Numbered from the stretch's first letter, positions 1 to 11,725 are shown. The stretch is 64,000 bases of DNA from Ectocarpus siliculosus (GCA_000310025.1 FN649727.1:2128816-2192815), one strand, 5' to 3'. The notes: generated by a model not told the origin, from the letters alone. Numbers and translations: made by a program.

Positions 1-486
1 GAATTTTTCTTTTTTTCTTCACTGCTGTGTCCGATTTTCTCCGAATTGATGAGGGCCATCACCGCACGCTTCTCACATATAATAAACACACAGACAGCAG
101 TACATATACTTCGCGACGTACATCTGCATCAGTATTCCTTCTTCTCGGGGCTGGCTATTTTACGTGGCAGCCACTCTGATTTGACCTTTCACCTCTCGTT
201 TGCGATTGGATCACAACTTCAACAGATATCTTTCCTAATAAATACTATTGGCGGTTGATTGAGTGATAGCGTATACAAAGAGAACCCGCCACGGATTATT
301 TTCTGAAGCCCGATAGGGATTCAGTTTCTGTCGCCGATATTCTCAGAACCTATATTCGAAAACGACCCCACTTTTTTGTGACCCCACCAAAAAGTGACCC
401 CACTTTCTGCATTCCACTTGGTTTTAGAGGAGGCGATCTCCGGTCTCTTCTCTAAAAGCAAGTTGTTTTTCTTCGGTCCATGTTTC
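1..486. other. No recognisable feature
   Basis: AT-leaning DNA with only short, compositionally unremarkable open frames. No splice-bounded coding segment, RNA gene or repeat was recognised here. Confidence 0.5.
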
Positions 487-775
487 TCGAGATTGCAATA
501 ACAGATTTTCGTATGGGTTGGAAGAGGTGTCTCTCCTGGCCCGTTCGCCCCCTCCTGCGAGTTTCGTTCTAACGCTTGTGACAGCTTGTGAGAACGCGGC
601 CGTTGTTGTATGTCTCATTCGTAGACCTCCCCGGTGCTCGAACAACCGAACCACCCCTCCCTCATCATTACCCCCAGTTTTACCCTACCCCCACAGGTCG
701 CAAGTACAACCGCACCCACGACCGGGAAGGATGCACGTCCACGGTTGGTACAGAATCATGCACGAAAGTCGAAGA
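487..775 (+). repeat. Dispersed repeat pair, copy A
   Basis: This stretch is recognisably similar to 58816-59095. Shared blocks include ATTGGAAGAGGTGTC-like sequence near the start, CCTCCTGCGAGTTT, a CCCCCACAGGTC block that looks like a splice acceptor, and TGCACGTCCA(C/T)GGTTGG near the end. The two copies lie about 58 kb apart in the same orientation. Both keep a short open frame (about 518-796 here) with a similar peptide (LEEVSLLA then PPAS), so the pair could be a duplicated exon and intron edge or a transposed repeat. The function is unknown. Confidence 0.6.
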
Positions 776-944
776 CTTCGGACACAGCCCTGTTAACAGT
801 GAGTGAAACATGCCTCAAACTTGCACCGATCACCACTGAGCAAGGCAAGGCAAAAGGCAGTGCTCGAAGGCAGAGCACATTCACCAGCACTGAAGTATGT
901 AACCTCATTATGAGGACGTTGTTGTATGTACAAAACTTATTTTT

Positions 945-1300
945 CTCCAGACTGAATGTGGACCACAGCAATATACAAAGTAGTCTGTAGACCACTCCCC
1001 GCAGTCAGTAGTCAGCATATTTTATTGTCTCTTCCAGACTGATTGTGCTTGTTGTGGACGACAGTCAGCATCAGTAGGCAGCATATATATTCTATTTGTC
1101 TCTTTAAGACTGATTGCATAACCCCATAGGCACATCCCATGTTCTCCCCTTGCACCTAGCATACAGGTCACACACCTCGCAAGAGATCAACTTCACGACG
1201 TGCACCATCCACATCGCAGGACTACGTACTTTGTTGTGGACAAATATATTTTTGGTCTCCCAGACTGACTGAGGACCACACACAGCAGTAGTCGACACAC
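945..1300. repeat. Degenerate tandem repeat, about 90-base spacing
   Basis: Blocks of the type TCTCCAGACTGATTG followed by GTGGAC and CAGTAGTCAGCATAT recur at about 950, 1030, 1095 and 1250. A second, shorter theme (GACTGCCAACT with TATAGATACGTA) recurs between 1400 and 1530. No coding function is seen. Confidence 0.5.
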
Positions 1301-1601
1301 AGTGGCATCGAACCTCTTGTCAGGGTCTTACCTGCACTTTTGTTGACAGAATCTACTGTACTACTGTGGTACTACGTATGCATACATGTATTTGTACGGC
1401 ATACATACGCAGCCAATTGCCAACTATGGCACTTCTTCCATAGATACGTGCTGTAGATACAGCGCAATTCGACTGCCAACTGCCAACTTTTGAATTCTAT
1501 AGATACGTAATTTGACTGCCAACCATGGTGGTGGGTGTACAGGTCATACGCCTGCACTTCCCGTCTGCTTGTCGCACACACACACCCAAGCTGCAGAGAT
1601 C

Positions 1602-1715
1602 ATGTACGCCCGGCTCGTCGCCTTCGCGGCTATCCTTCTCCTGTTCGCGTCGACTCTGGCTATCTATATAGAGGAAACCTCCTCCTCACAAAGCACTGCC
1701 GGCACAAAAAAATGA
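1602..1715 (+). CDS. Small ORF with a signal-peptide-like N terminus
   Basis: A 37-residue open frame from ATG 1602. Residues 1-20 form a short positive start (MYAR) followed by a hydrophobic core (AFAAILLLFAST) and a small residue before IYIEE, the pattern of a cleavable secretion signal. The remainder is Ser/Thr/Gln-rich and ends at TGA 1713. The next frame begins on the overlapping ATG at 1712. It could be the first exon of a secreted-protein gene or chance. No donor site in phase was pinned down and no family is recognised. Confidence 0.25.
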   Translation: MYARLVAFAAILLLFASTLAIYIEETSSSQSTAGTKK

Positions 1716-2062
1716 TGCGTCCACCCACCCCAGCAACGACCCACTTCTTTGCGTCCGGAACGGACTCCGGCGGCAATCCTCTCCCTGATGAATCCGTGTT
1801 ACCCCTCGGAGGCGGTACGCGTCAGGCCGGGCTAGCAGCTGCGCGGGCAAGTCGTTCCGCAATGAGTGCGAAAGAAACTACCTCTGCGCGCGCCAACGCC
1901 CTCAAATTACGTCAGCAGAGAGCCAACAAGAGAGCCAAGCACTCCAACGAAGAATCCCACCGTGCCGACGATGTCGTGCACGACACCAACGCCACGACTG
2001 TTCAACGCGTCGTTCACTCGTCGGATTGCATTGCATGCCACTTTCCCCCTGCGTGTCTATGA
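1712..2062 (+). CDS. Hypothetical basic ORF
   Basis: This 116-residue frame from ATG 1712 has a Pro/Thr-rich start and then an Ala/Arg/Lys-rich stretch of the type ANALKLRQQRANKRAKH, reminiscent of the basic N-terminal regions of transposon proteins. It lies upstream of, and on the same strand as, the Pif1 helicase remnant at 2806-3960, so it could belong to the same Helitron. It could equally be unrelated. There is no recognised domain. Confidence 0.25.
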   Translation: MMRPPTPATTHFFASGTDSGGNPLPDESVLPLGGGTRQAGLAAARASRSAMSAKETTSARANALKLRQQRANKRAKHSNEESHRADDVVHDTNATTVQRVVHSSDCIACHFPPACL

Positions 2063-2800
2063 GTGGTCTGCGTACTGGTTATGGAGGTGTTTCATTTGTG
2101 CACTTCTTTTTAGCGGCGTTTCCGCATTTTATCGAGTGGCGTTCTATGATTGCCCGACCTCGACATAAATTCGCGCCTTCATTCTCCTCGTCGTCCTTCA
2201 CTAGTACCTGGTACATTTGAACGAAGCTTCCTTTTCATATCTGGTCCGACTGCCTTTGTTTACCGCTTATATTCCGACTTCATTTTCCCGCGTGTGTTTG
2301 ACTCGGCGGACCTTAGTCCACTTTTGCCCTTGCGCGTGTATGACTCATCTTGGCGCCTGGCCTTGCCTGGTTTCTGGTTTCTTTTGCTGTTTGCCGTTTG
2401 GTTGCGGTATTCGTCGCGCTGCAGACATGTGCCTGGACCATCACAAAGAATTTCCACCACCTCTATCTTCGCACTCTAAGGGCTGGTCTTAACGCTGGAA
2501 TCATATCTCGAAATCACATTCAGATTTGGTCATAAGACCGGAATATCCAAAGAACTCTGTTTTTGATTGGGCAAAAAGTTCTTCCGCCGGTCTCCTCTTT
2601 AGGACTTGAAACAGGACGACCCAAAACCAAATCGGGATTTGATTACAGGGAATGTCCGATATAAAACGACGTCAAAAGCCAATATCTGCACCAAACCAAC
2701 AAAACAAATCTGCCGTGCCATACAAAAATCCTTCCGCACTGGCTCTCACGCTGGCTCTTCCCATCATACTCTTAGTCTACTATTTACTGCTGTACCCGTA
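2063..2800. other. No recognisable gene
   Basis: Only short overlapping frames rich in Phe, Ser and Leu are present. No Helitron replication-initiator (HUH) motif was found between the basic ORF and the helicase remnant. Confidence 0.4.
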
Positions 2801-2805
2801 CTGCC

Positions 2806-3960
2806 GTGTCAGAGCAAGAAGAACTTAATGCTCAATTGACTCCACAACTAACTTATGAACAACGAAACATCTTCGACACCGTCACGTGCCATGGAAAACA
2901 AAGGTGGTGTATAGATGATAGATACTCCTGCCGGGACAGGAAAATACGTTCACAGAATGCGATTGCAGCCTACCTGCGCGCCCGTGCAAAACTAGTCCTG
3001 TGCGCTGCATCAACAGGAATAGCTGCCCTTATCCTACCTGGCAGTCTACGGCCCACAGTACCTTCAAAGTCCCTTTTGGAGACGATGCCATAGAAGGCAG
3101 CGTTTGCAACGTCCCAGCTGAGTCCGAACGTGCCGACGTCCTCAAAAAAAGATCAAGTATTTGGGATGAAATTGTTATGTCTTCAAAGTTTGCCCCAAAA
3201 GCACTCAACGCCACTCTCCAGGATCTACCTATGTCAAAGTGACTTGCCCATCGGAGGGAAAACTATTCTTTTCAGGGGAGATTGGCGTCAAGTGGCTCCC
3301 GTTCTACGGTTCTGAAATTGAGAGTGAAATCGTAGAATGTGTTTTCCTGTCGTCTGGCATGTTCATCGCTTCCGCCTTACCAAGTGCATGAGAGACAAAG
3401 ATGACATCCCTTACGCTAGAACTGTGTCTTAGCTGTTGGAGAGGGCAAAATTGAACCAGTTCTTTTAGCCGATGGTACCGCCCCTATTCCTTTGCTACAC
3501 ACAGTCGAAACTACATGTTCAATCGCCGGAACAACGGAATTTGAAGACTTCACTGAAAAAGTCTACTCCGACCTCTTAGAAGCTAACCACAACATCTACA
3601 ACGACCGTGGAATTATGGTGCCCACAAATGAAAACATTAACCAGACACTTTTTATGACTCCATCTGATCATCTTTGCTGGAAACAATTCAGAGAACATTC
3701 AAATAACTGGTCAACCTGAACAGCCCTACCACACAAAGTGTCCCGGAATATACCTCCATCTCATGCCTGTTCCAACTGCCTCTCTATGCAACCCATGTCG
3801 AGATTGCAGCTGCCCTACAACCGTTGTACAACCTTAACATAAAGAATTCAATCTCCGTTCCATGATATATGCGATGATTTGTACGGGGGAGAGCACTACC
3901 CAACATTAAGATATAAGTCGATGACTTCTCACCTTCGTTTACTACTCTTGCTTCACCCTA
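2806..3960 (+). pseudogene. Decayed Pif1-type helicase, probably from a Helitron
   Basis: Successive frames on the plus strand give the Pif1/Helitron helicase landmarks in the right order. They are LTYEQRNIFDTV at the start, a Walker A of the form DTPAGTGK at about 2921-2944, KLVLCAASTGIAALILPG at about 2985-3040, STAHSTFKVP then CNVP, SIWDE (Walker B) at about 3160, GGKTILFRGDWRQVAPV at about 3255-3310, LTKCMRDKDD, and DRGIMVPTNENIN near 3605-3645. The order and spacing match the helicase half of Helitron RepHel proteins, which unwind DNA during rolling-circle transposition. The frame changes several times and has internal stops, so it is not functional. The final motifs, the HUH replication domain and the Helitron termini (TC start, CTRR end hairpin) were not located. 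A host PIF1 pseudogene is the alternative. The CNVP/SERADVL block favours the Helitron branch. Confidence 0.75.
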
Positions 3961-6890
3961 CGGGGGCCTGGCACCAACGTCCCGAAGAGGAACCTTGTAT
4001 ACCACGTACACTAATCTACAGATTTCCCTAGGTTTCCGTGCCGGTCCGACGCTCCTCGCTTTTTTTTCATTTCTTACCATAGCACTGAAATCCATCTCTA
4101 TCCTGAAAAGGGTCTGTAGGATACATCGGTAATTACATGGCGTTAGCGGGGTGCTGCCTTTGTTTCTATGAATGCCCAGGGAGATCCTCGTTTTTCCGAG
4201 CTCCCAGCGATGTTCCTCCTCTATTTCTAGTATAGCAAAAGGTTCCCACGCCATAGGCTCCTGGAGGCGAGAGATAAATGTCAATAATGGATTGTCCTAA
4301 GGAAATTCCGGTTCTTGCGTGTAGTAGATCTACGGAGGCATTTTTACCTTCTCAGACCAAATCCGTGAAATTTTCATTCGACTCCCCCACCCCTTGCCCG
4401 ACCCGGTCCCAAATGCTGATCTCGAGGTACAGTGCAAATCGAGTGTGGTTCGGTGGGGAATCGCAGATCATATGACCTCCCTGAGTTTGAGGAGATTCCG
4501 TCTCCTGTGGCCGACAAGAGTCGGCCTTGTCTGTTTCGCCATCCGAACGGGGCGGTTGAATAAAGAGGGTCCGGTGCATAACCGTGAACCAAAAGTAATA
4601 TCAACACGTCTATACGCTTCGTCGAGTTGTTTGAGTGGTCCGCGAAGCACCTAAAATCTGCTCGAGATAACCCACGTTGCGCAGGGAGGGCATTGATCAT
4701 TTGCATTGATACCACGAGCAAGGAGCACTCTCTGTCATCAAAGAAAAAGAAACTATATGACAGGGAAAGTGGGAGAAAAAAAAAAGTGGGGTTAAAACCC
4801 TTCTTTTCCAGAGGTGTACGGCTGGAAGCTCACACCTATTGGCCTAGAGAGGCAGCGTTCACTTTGCTGTGAATTACGGAAATGCACTTGGTGTTTCTGT
4901 CCAGTAGATGGGATCTTATGGTCTTACGGCAATGTACTCCACGGTAACTCGAAAGCACGGGAAGTGCGATTTTTGCGCCGTAAATATTTGTACGGGAATG
5001 GGAAAAATCAATTTGTTCGTTATCGGGCGTCAACTGTAATTCTTATTTTTCACGTAATCACGGGAAACGGTAATGTTACCGTGGTTTTACCGCGCTGTAA
5101 AATTACCGCGGAAAAACTAACGAAGAAAGGCCTGATAATAAAGAGGACTACAACACACATTGATAGTCGTAAGACGCTCAAAACGGTTGTGCCTTGTCTT
5201 TGATATCTCGATGAAACGAGGTTCAACGGGTGTTTTCTTCGAGGAGATGTTGCGTCGTACTGTACGTCGCGTAAAAGGCACACACCACGTGATCGTGGTT
5301 ACCCTAGAAGCGGGAATCATCGCACACACCCTAGAACTGACATTCTTCGTTGCTCAACGCGTCGGGACTGTTCGTTGCATGCATCGAGCGGTGCTCGCAC
5401 CCTCTTTCATTGTGAAGCTCTGAAGCTTTGGAAGGCGCTCTTCCTGTGTCTCTTGCTCGAGACTGTTGGTGTAAGCTCGGACTTGCGGCTTGTCGTGAAA
5501 AAAACAAAGCTTCAGAGAAGCAGCTCGCCGGAACTCGTCGAGTTCCTATGTCAATGAAGAACTGAATCGGTGGAAAGGGCAGGAGCGAAAAATACCTGCG
5601 TGCTCCTTTCACCGATCCGGATTTTCGACAGAAGGATCGGGTAGGGGCGCCGCGGGCGCTGTAAAACATCACTGAGAACGCTACTGTGACGAAATCTGTC
5701 GCGTTTTCAGTGTGGAGCTAGTCCGATCACTGTGTGCAGGTTGGAGCCGTTTTCGCTTCTTCAGCCTGTTTCTTCCCTTATCCTTCTTTTCTCTCTCAGT
5801 CGCTCGCTATCGCTCACTCCCAGGCAATACTGAGCAAGGAGGAACGCCTGCACATCGCTTGCTGCTGGTAGTAACCATTGAACTGCTATCTTCCTAACCT
5901 AGGAATACTAGGAAGCTGGGCAGGTGGTCGGGATATTCCTGAAATATACACGCGCTCAGATGGTAGCTTTGTCCAAGGGTCCAAATACCATAACACTAGC
6001 CCACCCTGAGGGGACATATAGCCAAGAGGCTAGAACCTGAAGAGGGGGAAATATCAATCCATCTGAAGCATCAACTCTAGACTCGAGGGTACGATGCCTC
6101 ACAAACCTCTCGCACACATCTACAAGGAATTGAAGAGAGCTACTCTCTCGGCTAGCAAAAGGGCAGAATTGAAACCAGGGGAACCTAGAGCAAGTAGCGT
6201 AGGCTCACGGCGGCTACGAAAGCGGAGCAAAGAAGTGCGGAAAGTATCCGATGATGTAAAATCAGGGGCAGCGCGACAGAATCATAACGTAACATAATCA
6301 AGAGCGTAAAGAGAGAAATAAGCCGGGGTCTATCGATTGCAAGAGGGTCACGAAGAACAACGGTGTAACGCCAGGATGGTCCCGAATACGCAAGAAGAGC
6401 ACACGAAGATGCTCAACCGAAATACGAATGGCAGAAGAAGAAAGAAGACTCAGAGACAGCGGCGCAGCGGGAGCGGCCCAGTGCGTACGATGCTCCGCGC
6501 ACGGTCCAACAAAAGCGGAGGCGACAAACGGGTGGCAACTGCCGGAGTGAATGCTGAAATGCAAAAATTATCTTAAATAGGGGGGTGGACAAGGTCAAAG
6601 GTCAGTAGCACTCTGAAAACTAAATTCGGGGGCGTCGACAGTAGATGACGTGAGCGACGGGGGTCAACAGTGGACGACCCAAGCTGTGGGGGAGCAATAC
6701 TTGTTCGTGCTCGCAGGAGCTCAAAGGGGTAACGTCAGAAAAACACGATATGGGCTACGGGGGGAAAAGTAAGCAGCATGGTTGAGCGCAAAATACAAGA
6801 ACATAGGACAAAACTAATCACGCCAGCAGACGGCTGTAAGAACGAGGTGCTGGGGTGGCAACGGCCACCAGAAAAAGCAAACCTATAGCG
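3961..6890. other. Long stretch without a recognised gene
   Basis: Many short frames occur on both strands, including an 87-residue one at 5160-5423 (+) and Arg/Lys-rich ones at 6094-6297 and 6337-6576 (+). None matches a family I know. Around 5040-5110 there are several ACGGTAA/TTACCG short palindromic words. The stretch 5900-6890 may be the 3' flank of the minus-strand gypsy remnant that follows, but no LTR was identified. Confidence 0.4.
5418..5517. repeat. Perfect 13-base inverted repeat, 74-base loop
   Basis: CTCTGAAGCTTTG at 5418-5430 is mirrored exactly by CAAAGCTTCAGAG at 5505-5517. It could fold as a hairpin RNA or mark the ends of a tiny non-autonomous element. No target duplication is evident. 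Confidence 0.45.
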
Positions 6891-7909
6891 TCAGATACAC
6901 AAAAAGTAACACAAAAAAACAAACACAAAAAAACAATACAAGGTACCAACCAATACCAGGCTCGTTACCAGCCAGGGGCAGATTGCACCGTGGGGGAAAG
7001 AGCTGCTGACACGGCGAGGGAATGCACGCAAAAATAAAACAAGAGCAGGCGGTATCTGGTGCCCAAACAAGATATTTATTTCATCGGGCAATGGCTGAAG
7101 AAGGCACTGTGGTTGCTGAAGCGGGCGCTGTCGTGGCCGAAGTTGGGGCTGTTTTGACTGAAGTTGTGTCCCCTCTGGATTCGTCGACGTTCCTCCTAAT
7201 GCCACGCATACAGGAGCTGTTACGATGTGCTTGTAGACACCAGGAACCGCAGACGGCGTGAGATTCGGAACTGTAGTGGCTGGGGGCGAGGGAGATCTTG
7301 ATCGGCCCGGGGTCGTCGAGGAAGCGGACGATGTAGGGGTCAGCAGTCGGGGTGCGCCACGATACTTTATCCGATCACCAGAACGCGTCTTTTGCTTTGT
7401 ACCAGAAGTAGGTTGCGACGGGTATGGCGGTGGCGCTGAAGCGGTGGATATAGGTGTCGTGCGTGACGTAGGCGTAGCCGGGTGCAGACGCACGTTCTCC
7501 TTTGGCGCGGGAAATTTCGCGAGCAGCCGCTCCGATGCGCTTGTTGCGGTAAAGACGGTTCTGTTAGCTGTGCTGATCCGGTGTGCCACACCAGTAGCGA
7601 AGGATGTGTTGACACGAGGGTTGTAGGTCGATTTCGCGTTCCCTGGAGGGTCGAAGCAAGTCTTTCTAGTGTGTTTGGTAGAGAGTGGCGAGTGCGCCGC
7701 CGCGTGTTCGAACACTTTGATGGCCAGTGATTTTCTCTACTTCAAGGCGTTGAAGAGGGGTGGAGATGTCATCCTCGGACACATGGTACGGAGGCTTTGT
7801 TGATGTAATTGTTGAGGACGTATCTTGTGAGGCCAGCAGGCAGGAAGCGGGGTATGTCAGTGTCGTGGGCGTGGTGGCAAGGCTTGCGGCGTACTACGGA
7901 GACGCGTGG

Positions 7910-8362
7910 TTAGGCGTTGGCGCCGGGCATGGCGTTGGGCAGATCTAAGTACAGGAGTTTGTCGGCAAGCGGTCGCCCATCCGGTGCCTTGTGGCTTGGG
8001 CCTACTGTAAGAATTTCGAAGGGCCCAGTCCAGTTCAAGGAGAGCTTGGCTTTGAGAACCTTCGAATCCGAAGCGGAGGCAGAGGCGGTGGTGGAAGGTC
8101 CTTGGCGAATTGTCGATGCCGAATTGTAGATCCAGACCGAATGTCCTGTCTTGTAGACGGGTCGGTGGTGAAGTGCATCCGAGAGTGACGAGTTCCTGCG
8201 CTCGATTTTGTCGACGTTGAGCGCGTGTTGCTCTCGGATGAGGTCGTATGAGCAACGTTGCCTGTACACAGCGAGGTCTTGGTATTCCAAGTTGGTCCTT
8301 AGCCAGGCTTTAGTGTCCGCGAGCGTAGATATTGTCAAAAAGGGTGATGGGGAAGCGAGCAA
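7910..8362 (-). pseudogene. Integrase C-terminal region, gypsy fossil
   Basis: The 150-residue frame carries ADTKAWLRTNLEYQDLAVY near its start, a GHSVWIY strand and the block LSLNWTGPFEILTVGP. These correspond to the gypsy integrase tail (GD.V.... then L...W.GPF.I). Downstream on the minus strand, around 7600-7800, are chromodomain-like words, but the sequence there is too decayed for a firm call. Confidence 0.65.
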
Positions 8363-8639
8363 GACGGTCGATGTGCACTTGGTTGGGCGCTAGCTCTGAG
8401 GCGGCGCTTACGGTGTTGTTGTAGGCAAATTCCACATGCGGGAGGTGGAGATCCCAGTCATCTTGCCTCTCATTGACGGACACAGCTAGGCATTTAAGCC
8501 ATTCTGTGGTTGACGAGTTCCACGCCGCCGTTGCCGCAAGGGTGACAGGCGCTGGTGGTGATTTTGCGCACGCGGGTAGTTTGATGGCGTCAGAAATGTT
8601 CGAGGTGAAGTGAAGACCATTGTCTGAAAGAAGGCTCAC
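8310..8639 (-). pseudogene. Integrase catalytic-core fragment, gypsy fossil
   Basis: The frame begins with LLSDNGLHFTSN, the second-aspartate block (SDNG/SDRG) of the DDE integrase core. It continues through WLKCLAVSVNERQDDWD to HVEFAYNNTVSAASELAPNQ, the typical end of the core (FAYN...H.ST...P). It is on the same strand and directly upstream of the C-terminal fragment. It is a fossil. Confidence 0.75.
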
Positions 8640-8915
8640 CGGACATCCAAGCGAGGAATGTATTAATTGACGAATATATTCGTGGTCCCTTCAGCCGTGT
8701 AGTTCGCAGGGGAGACAGCGTACATGTCGGCACGCCAGATAAAGCGGTCGATGAAGAGTAAGTAAGATGTAGGCGTTGCCGCGTGGAGAAGTAGGCAGTG
8801 GTTCAAAGTAGTCCACGCTGACGGTCACACCTGGCCCCTGATGGCAGGGTAATGGTGAGGGTGGGCTATCGTATAGTTTGTCGTGCTGATTTGCGGGCTT
8901 GGCATGTAACTAACG

Positions 8916-9060
8916 GGCGTAAGCGCTCATGCCAACCCACCAGTAGATTTGCTCTAGAAGACTGATGGTTGTGGCGGGGCCAAGGTGCCAGAGAGTGTTG
9001 GAGTGACATTGAAGCATTACCCAAGGACGCATGCGTTCCGGCACATACATGCGCGTGGGT
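8916..9060 (-). pseudogene. Integrase zinc-binding (HHCC) region, gypsy fossil
   Basis: The minus-strand frame ending at 8910 contains YVPERMRPWVMLQCHSNT and then WHLGPATTISLLEQIYWW. This is the usual layout of the gypsy integrase N-terminal domain (a P-x-x-LR-like lead, the H..H segment of the zinc site, then KT-like and YWW). The upstream part of the same frame is Pro-rich linker. It is a fossil fragment. Confidence 0.65.
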
Positions 9061-9748
9061 TTATTGTCGAGAAGGCAAGCAGCTCTACCACTAGGACGAT
9101 CTTGGTCGGATTTTGGCGGTTTGGTAAAGGGTCGAACCAAGAGCAGATTGCCGACGTCATCGGAGATGATGCGACCTTTGGTGGCCAATCCCTTGATGTC
9201 GGTAAGGGAAGGACGTAAGTGTAGTGGAGTGTCGCCAACGAAATGGTTGGGCAAGGCTGAAGGTTGCATGTGGCGTCCTTTTGTTGTTCCACGTGCCAGT
9301 CGGCGTGAGTAAAGTGGGCTACAGAGTCCATGAAGGATATCTCTGCCGGAGAAGGTAGTGGCGCTGGAAGTGACGAAGAAGCTGAAGTTGAGGAGTTCCC
9401 TGTGGGTTTTGCGTGGGCAGGTTCCTGTAGAGGGCGGTGCTACGGGAGCAGGGTTATTGGCGATTGGTACGGTGTGCACAAGCTCAGCGGTTGTCTGTGC
9501 AGGGGGCATAGGACTTGTTGTACGCGGCCTGCTTGGAGGTGCAGTAGGTCCTGGTGCAGCAATGGCAGAAATGTCTGGTCTGAAGCGGTGTAAGTCGCCA
9601 TGCCCGATTCCTCTCTCGCACCCGTGTCTTATGTAAAATATAAACAAAAATAAAACATTAGTGCGGAAGGGCCTGCCAAAGATATCTGTATAAGACATGT
9701 TTGAATTCCTCACCAATGGACCGAGGATTCGGCGCTTTACACAAATTT

Positions 9749-9830
9749 GAGATGGAAAGATCGAGATAAAAATCGACATGATACCATCGAGATGAAAATC
9801 GAGATGAAAATCGGGATAAAACCTATGCCA
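9749..9830 (+). repeat. Short repeat of ATCGAGATGAAA-type units
   Basis: The word ATCGAGAT(G/A)AAA recurs four or five times at 10-25 base spacing. The same word dominates the larger array at 13690-14190, about 4 kb away. Confidence 0.5.
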
Positions 9831-9980
9831 TACACGATTTCACACTTACTGTACCACATACTGCCCCACCCCGCCCTCGCCCCCTTGATTAATAAAATTG
9901 TCAATCGAGATGAAACTTTACCACCACACTACTAATACTAACACTGCGGTATCACACCCGCTCCCCTCGCGCGATGCATA

Positions 9981-10775
9981 TAGAACCACATACTCGCGAA
10001 ATTGAGAGCGAAGCATGAAATTGAGAGTGAGATTATTTATTGGAAGATAGAATATAACAGGCGTACGATTCCTGGAGAGCCAAATGTCTACTGCCTCTGA
10101 ACCAGCCTCCCGCATGTAGTAACCAGCAGTTGAGCTATGTCATGGCGGTGTCAGAGGTAGGCAGAGCGATCAAGAACTTTGGTGGCGTCAGGAGAGAGGG
10201 TGCAGAGCAACGGGAAATGAAGCTACATGGTTCGGACATATTTGTGTCGCACGAGTGTGCATGTGTGTGCATGATGTGAGCATGGTTGTGAGCTGCATGC
10301 GGTCCGCCAGCCATCAAACGCCAGAAAAAAAACCAACGGCGGTGTGGGACGAATACACAGCAGCAGTAGGCATGGACATGTGACAGCACCAATCAGTATG
10401 ACACACTGGCTGCAACCGTGTCATCCCAGATCATCAGGACACTGGTGTAGAAGGAATCTCTCTGGCAATACTGAGTCTTGGGTGTAGACGCGACAAGATG
10501 CGTGAGCTCTGGAGCGAGCTGACTGTGGCACAAATATGTTCGACATCACATCACACACATAAAAACACACACTCACCATGCAGGTCTCCAGCTGACAAAG
10601 CCAGGCTGAAGAAAAAAAGCAACGGCCGTGCGAGGCAAATACACAGGCATGGATGTGACAGCACCGGTATGACACAAAGACCGAACCATTTCATCTGAGA
10701 TCACCAGGACACTGGTGTGATAAGGATGTCTCTGAGCGTGCCGAGTCTCGGGTGGAGACGCGAAGAGATGCCTGA
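9981..10775 (+). repeat. Left arm of the inverted repeat
   Basis: About 795 bases, pairing with 11726-12520. Inside the arm is a second level of repetition. A unit of about 270-300 bases recurs two to two and a half times, recognisable by AACGGC(G/C)GTG, then an ATACACAG word, then TGTGACAGCACC and TATGACAC. It is clearest at about 10335-10410 and 10615-10680, with AGATCA(T/C)CAGGACACTGGTG at 10431 and 10698. Open frames here are mirrored in the right arm and are not evidence of a gene. Confidence 0.8.
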
Positions 10776-11118
10776 GCTCTAGGTGCGAGAGTGTTGCGAA
10801 GAATGTAGCAAGAGCAAACAATTGCCGACGGACACATGTTGCATTTTCAATGCTCCACTGTCTACGTTTTCCAAAGGAATGTTCCGAATGGTTGAACCCT
10901 GCTTCCGATAAAAAAAATCAATATCTGGCCGATAATGCTTCGGAGTTTATTTGGTGATTTGAAAGGTGGTGTCAGCAAGGGTGTCGAAATGCGTTGAATT
11001 TTAAACGCAGCAAACGTTTTCATTGGCTTGCCTTTTCTGCTTGCATTCAACTGTGGACTCTTTGCACACCAGTGAATGTTGTTTGCGTGTTTAAATTGTT
11101 CATCCACCGAGACACTCT

Positions 11119-11208
11119 GTCCAAATAGCCACGTAAACGGTTTCCTATCTATATTGGCAAGAAGTCCAAATAGCGATATAAACGGTTTCCTATCTATATT
11201 GGCAAGAA
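11119..11208 (+). repeat. 45-base tandem duplication in the spacer
   Basis: Two units (11119-11163 and 11164-11208) begin GTCCAAATAGC and share AAACGGTTTCCTATCTATAT then TGGCAAGAA. They differ only in the CACG/GATA segment. The rest of the 950-base spacer shows nothing recognisable. Confidence 0.75.
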
Positions 11209-11725
11209 GGAGGAACCCCTCTTGCCAAATAAGGCGCTACAAAGGGGTCATTTGGAAATATCGATACAATGACCGAAAGACCGACAGACTATGCATACAT
11301 AATCATAGGGTCGAGATATTGTCGCACACATCAACCGGATGTATAAACACGCAAGACGGCAGAGAGAGTTAGTTGTGTTCCCGTGCAGCATCGACTAGAA
11401 GCAGATGGAAGCAAGCAAGATGATCTTCAAAAAGTTCACAACGAACGCATGATGCATCAACCTCTGGTAAATGTTGTAGGCAGTATACCTTCTCCTGCAC
11501 GTATGTTGATATCAGCGCCGGCCACACACGCGACCATCATCATACGACACTACCCTGCCAAGAGACAACTCTTGGTGTACGTACTGACTGCACAGCAAGC
11601 AACACAACAACAGCAGTGTTTCTTTCGTTATTCAAACAGTTGATGATGATGTGCACAACAAAATCAGCGGGAAAACATTTTGTCGGTTTGGTTCCGGTGC
11701 TCGCACGCACCTACATAGATAGAAA

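Larger units (their letters stand above)
6970..9620 (-). mobile_element. Ty3/gypsy fossil: integrase region and 3' tail
   Basis: On the minus strand, reading from about 9620 down to 6970, come a Pro/Thr-rich segment, an integrase zinc-binding region, an integrase catalytic-core piece, the integrase C-terminal region, and a Pro/Ser/Thr-rich tail. This is the 3' half of a Ty3/gypsy pol. No gag, protease, reverse transcriptase or LTR was recognised. The element is clearly broken in many places and looks old. It shows no close kinship with elements R or I elsewhere in the window. Confidence 0.75.

Noticed and set aside
7258-7730. Plus-strand frames over the gypsy tail
   Set aside because: They lie opposite a minus-strand Pro/Ser/Thr-rich fossil frame. 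There is no independent support.
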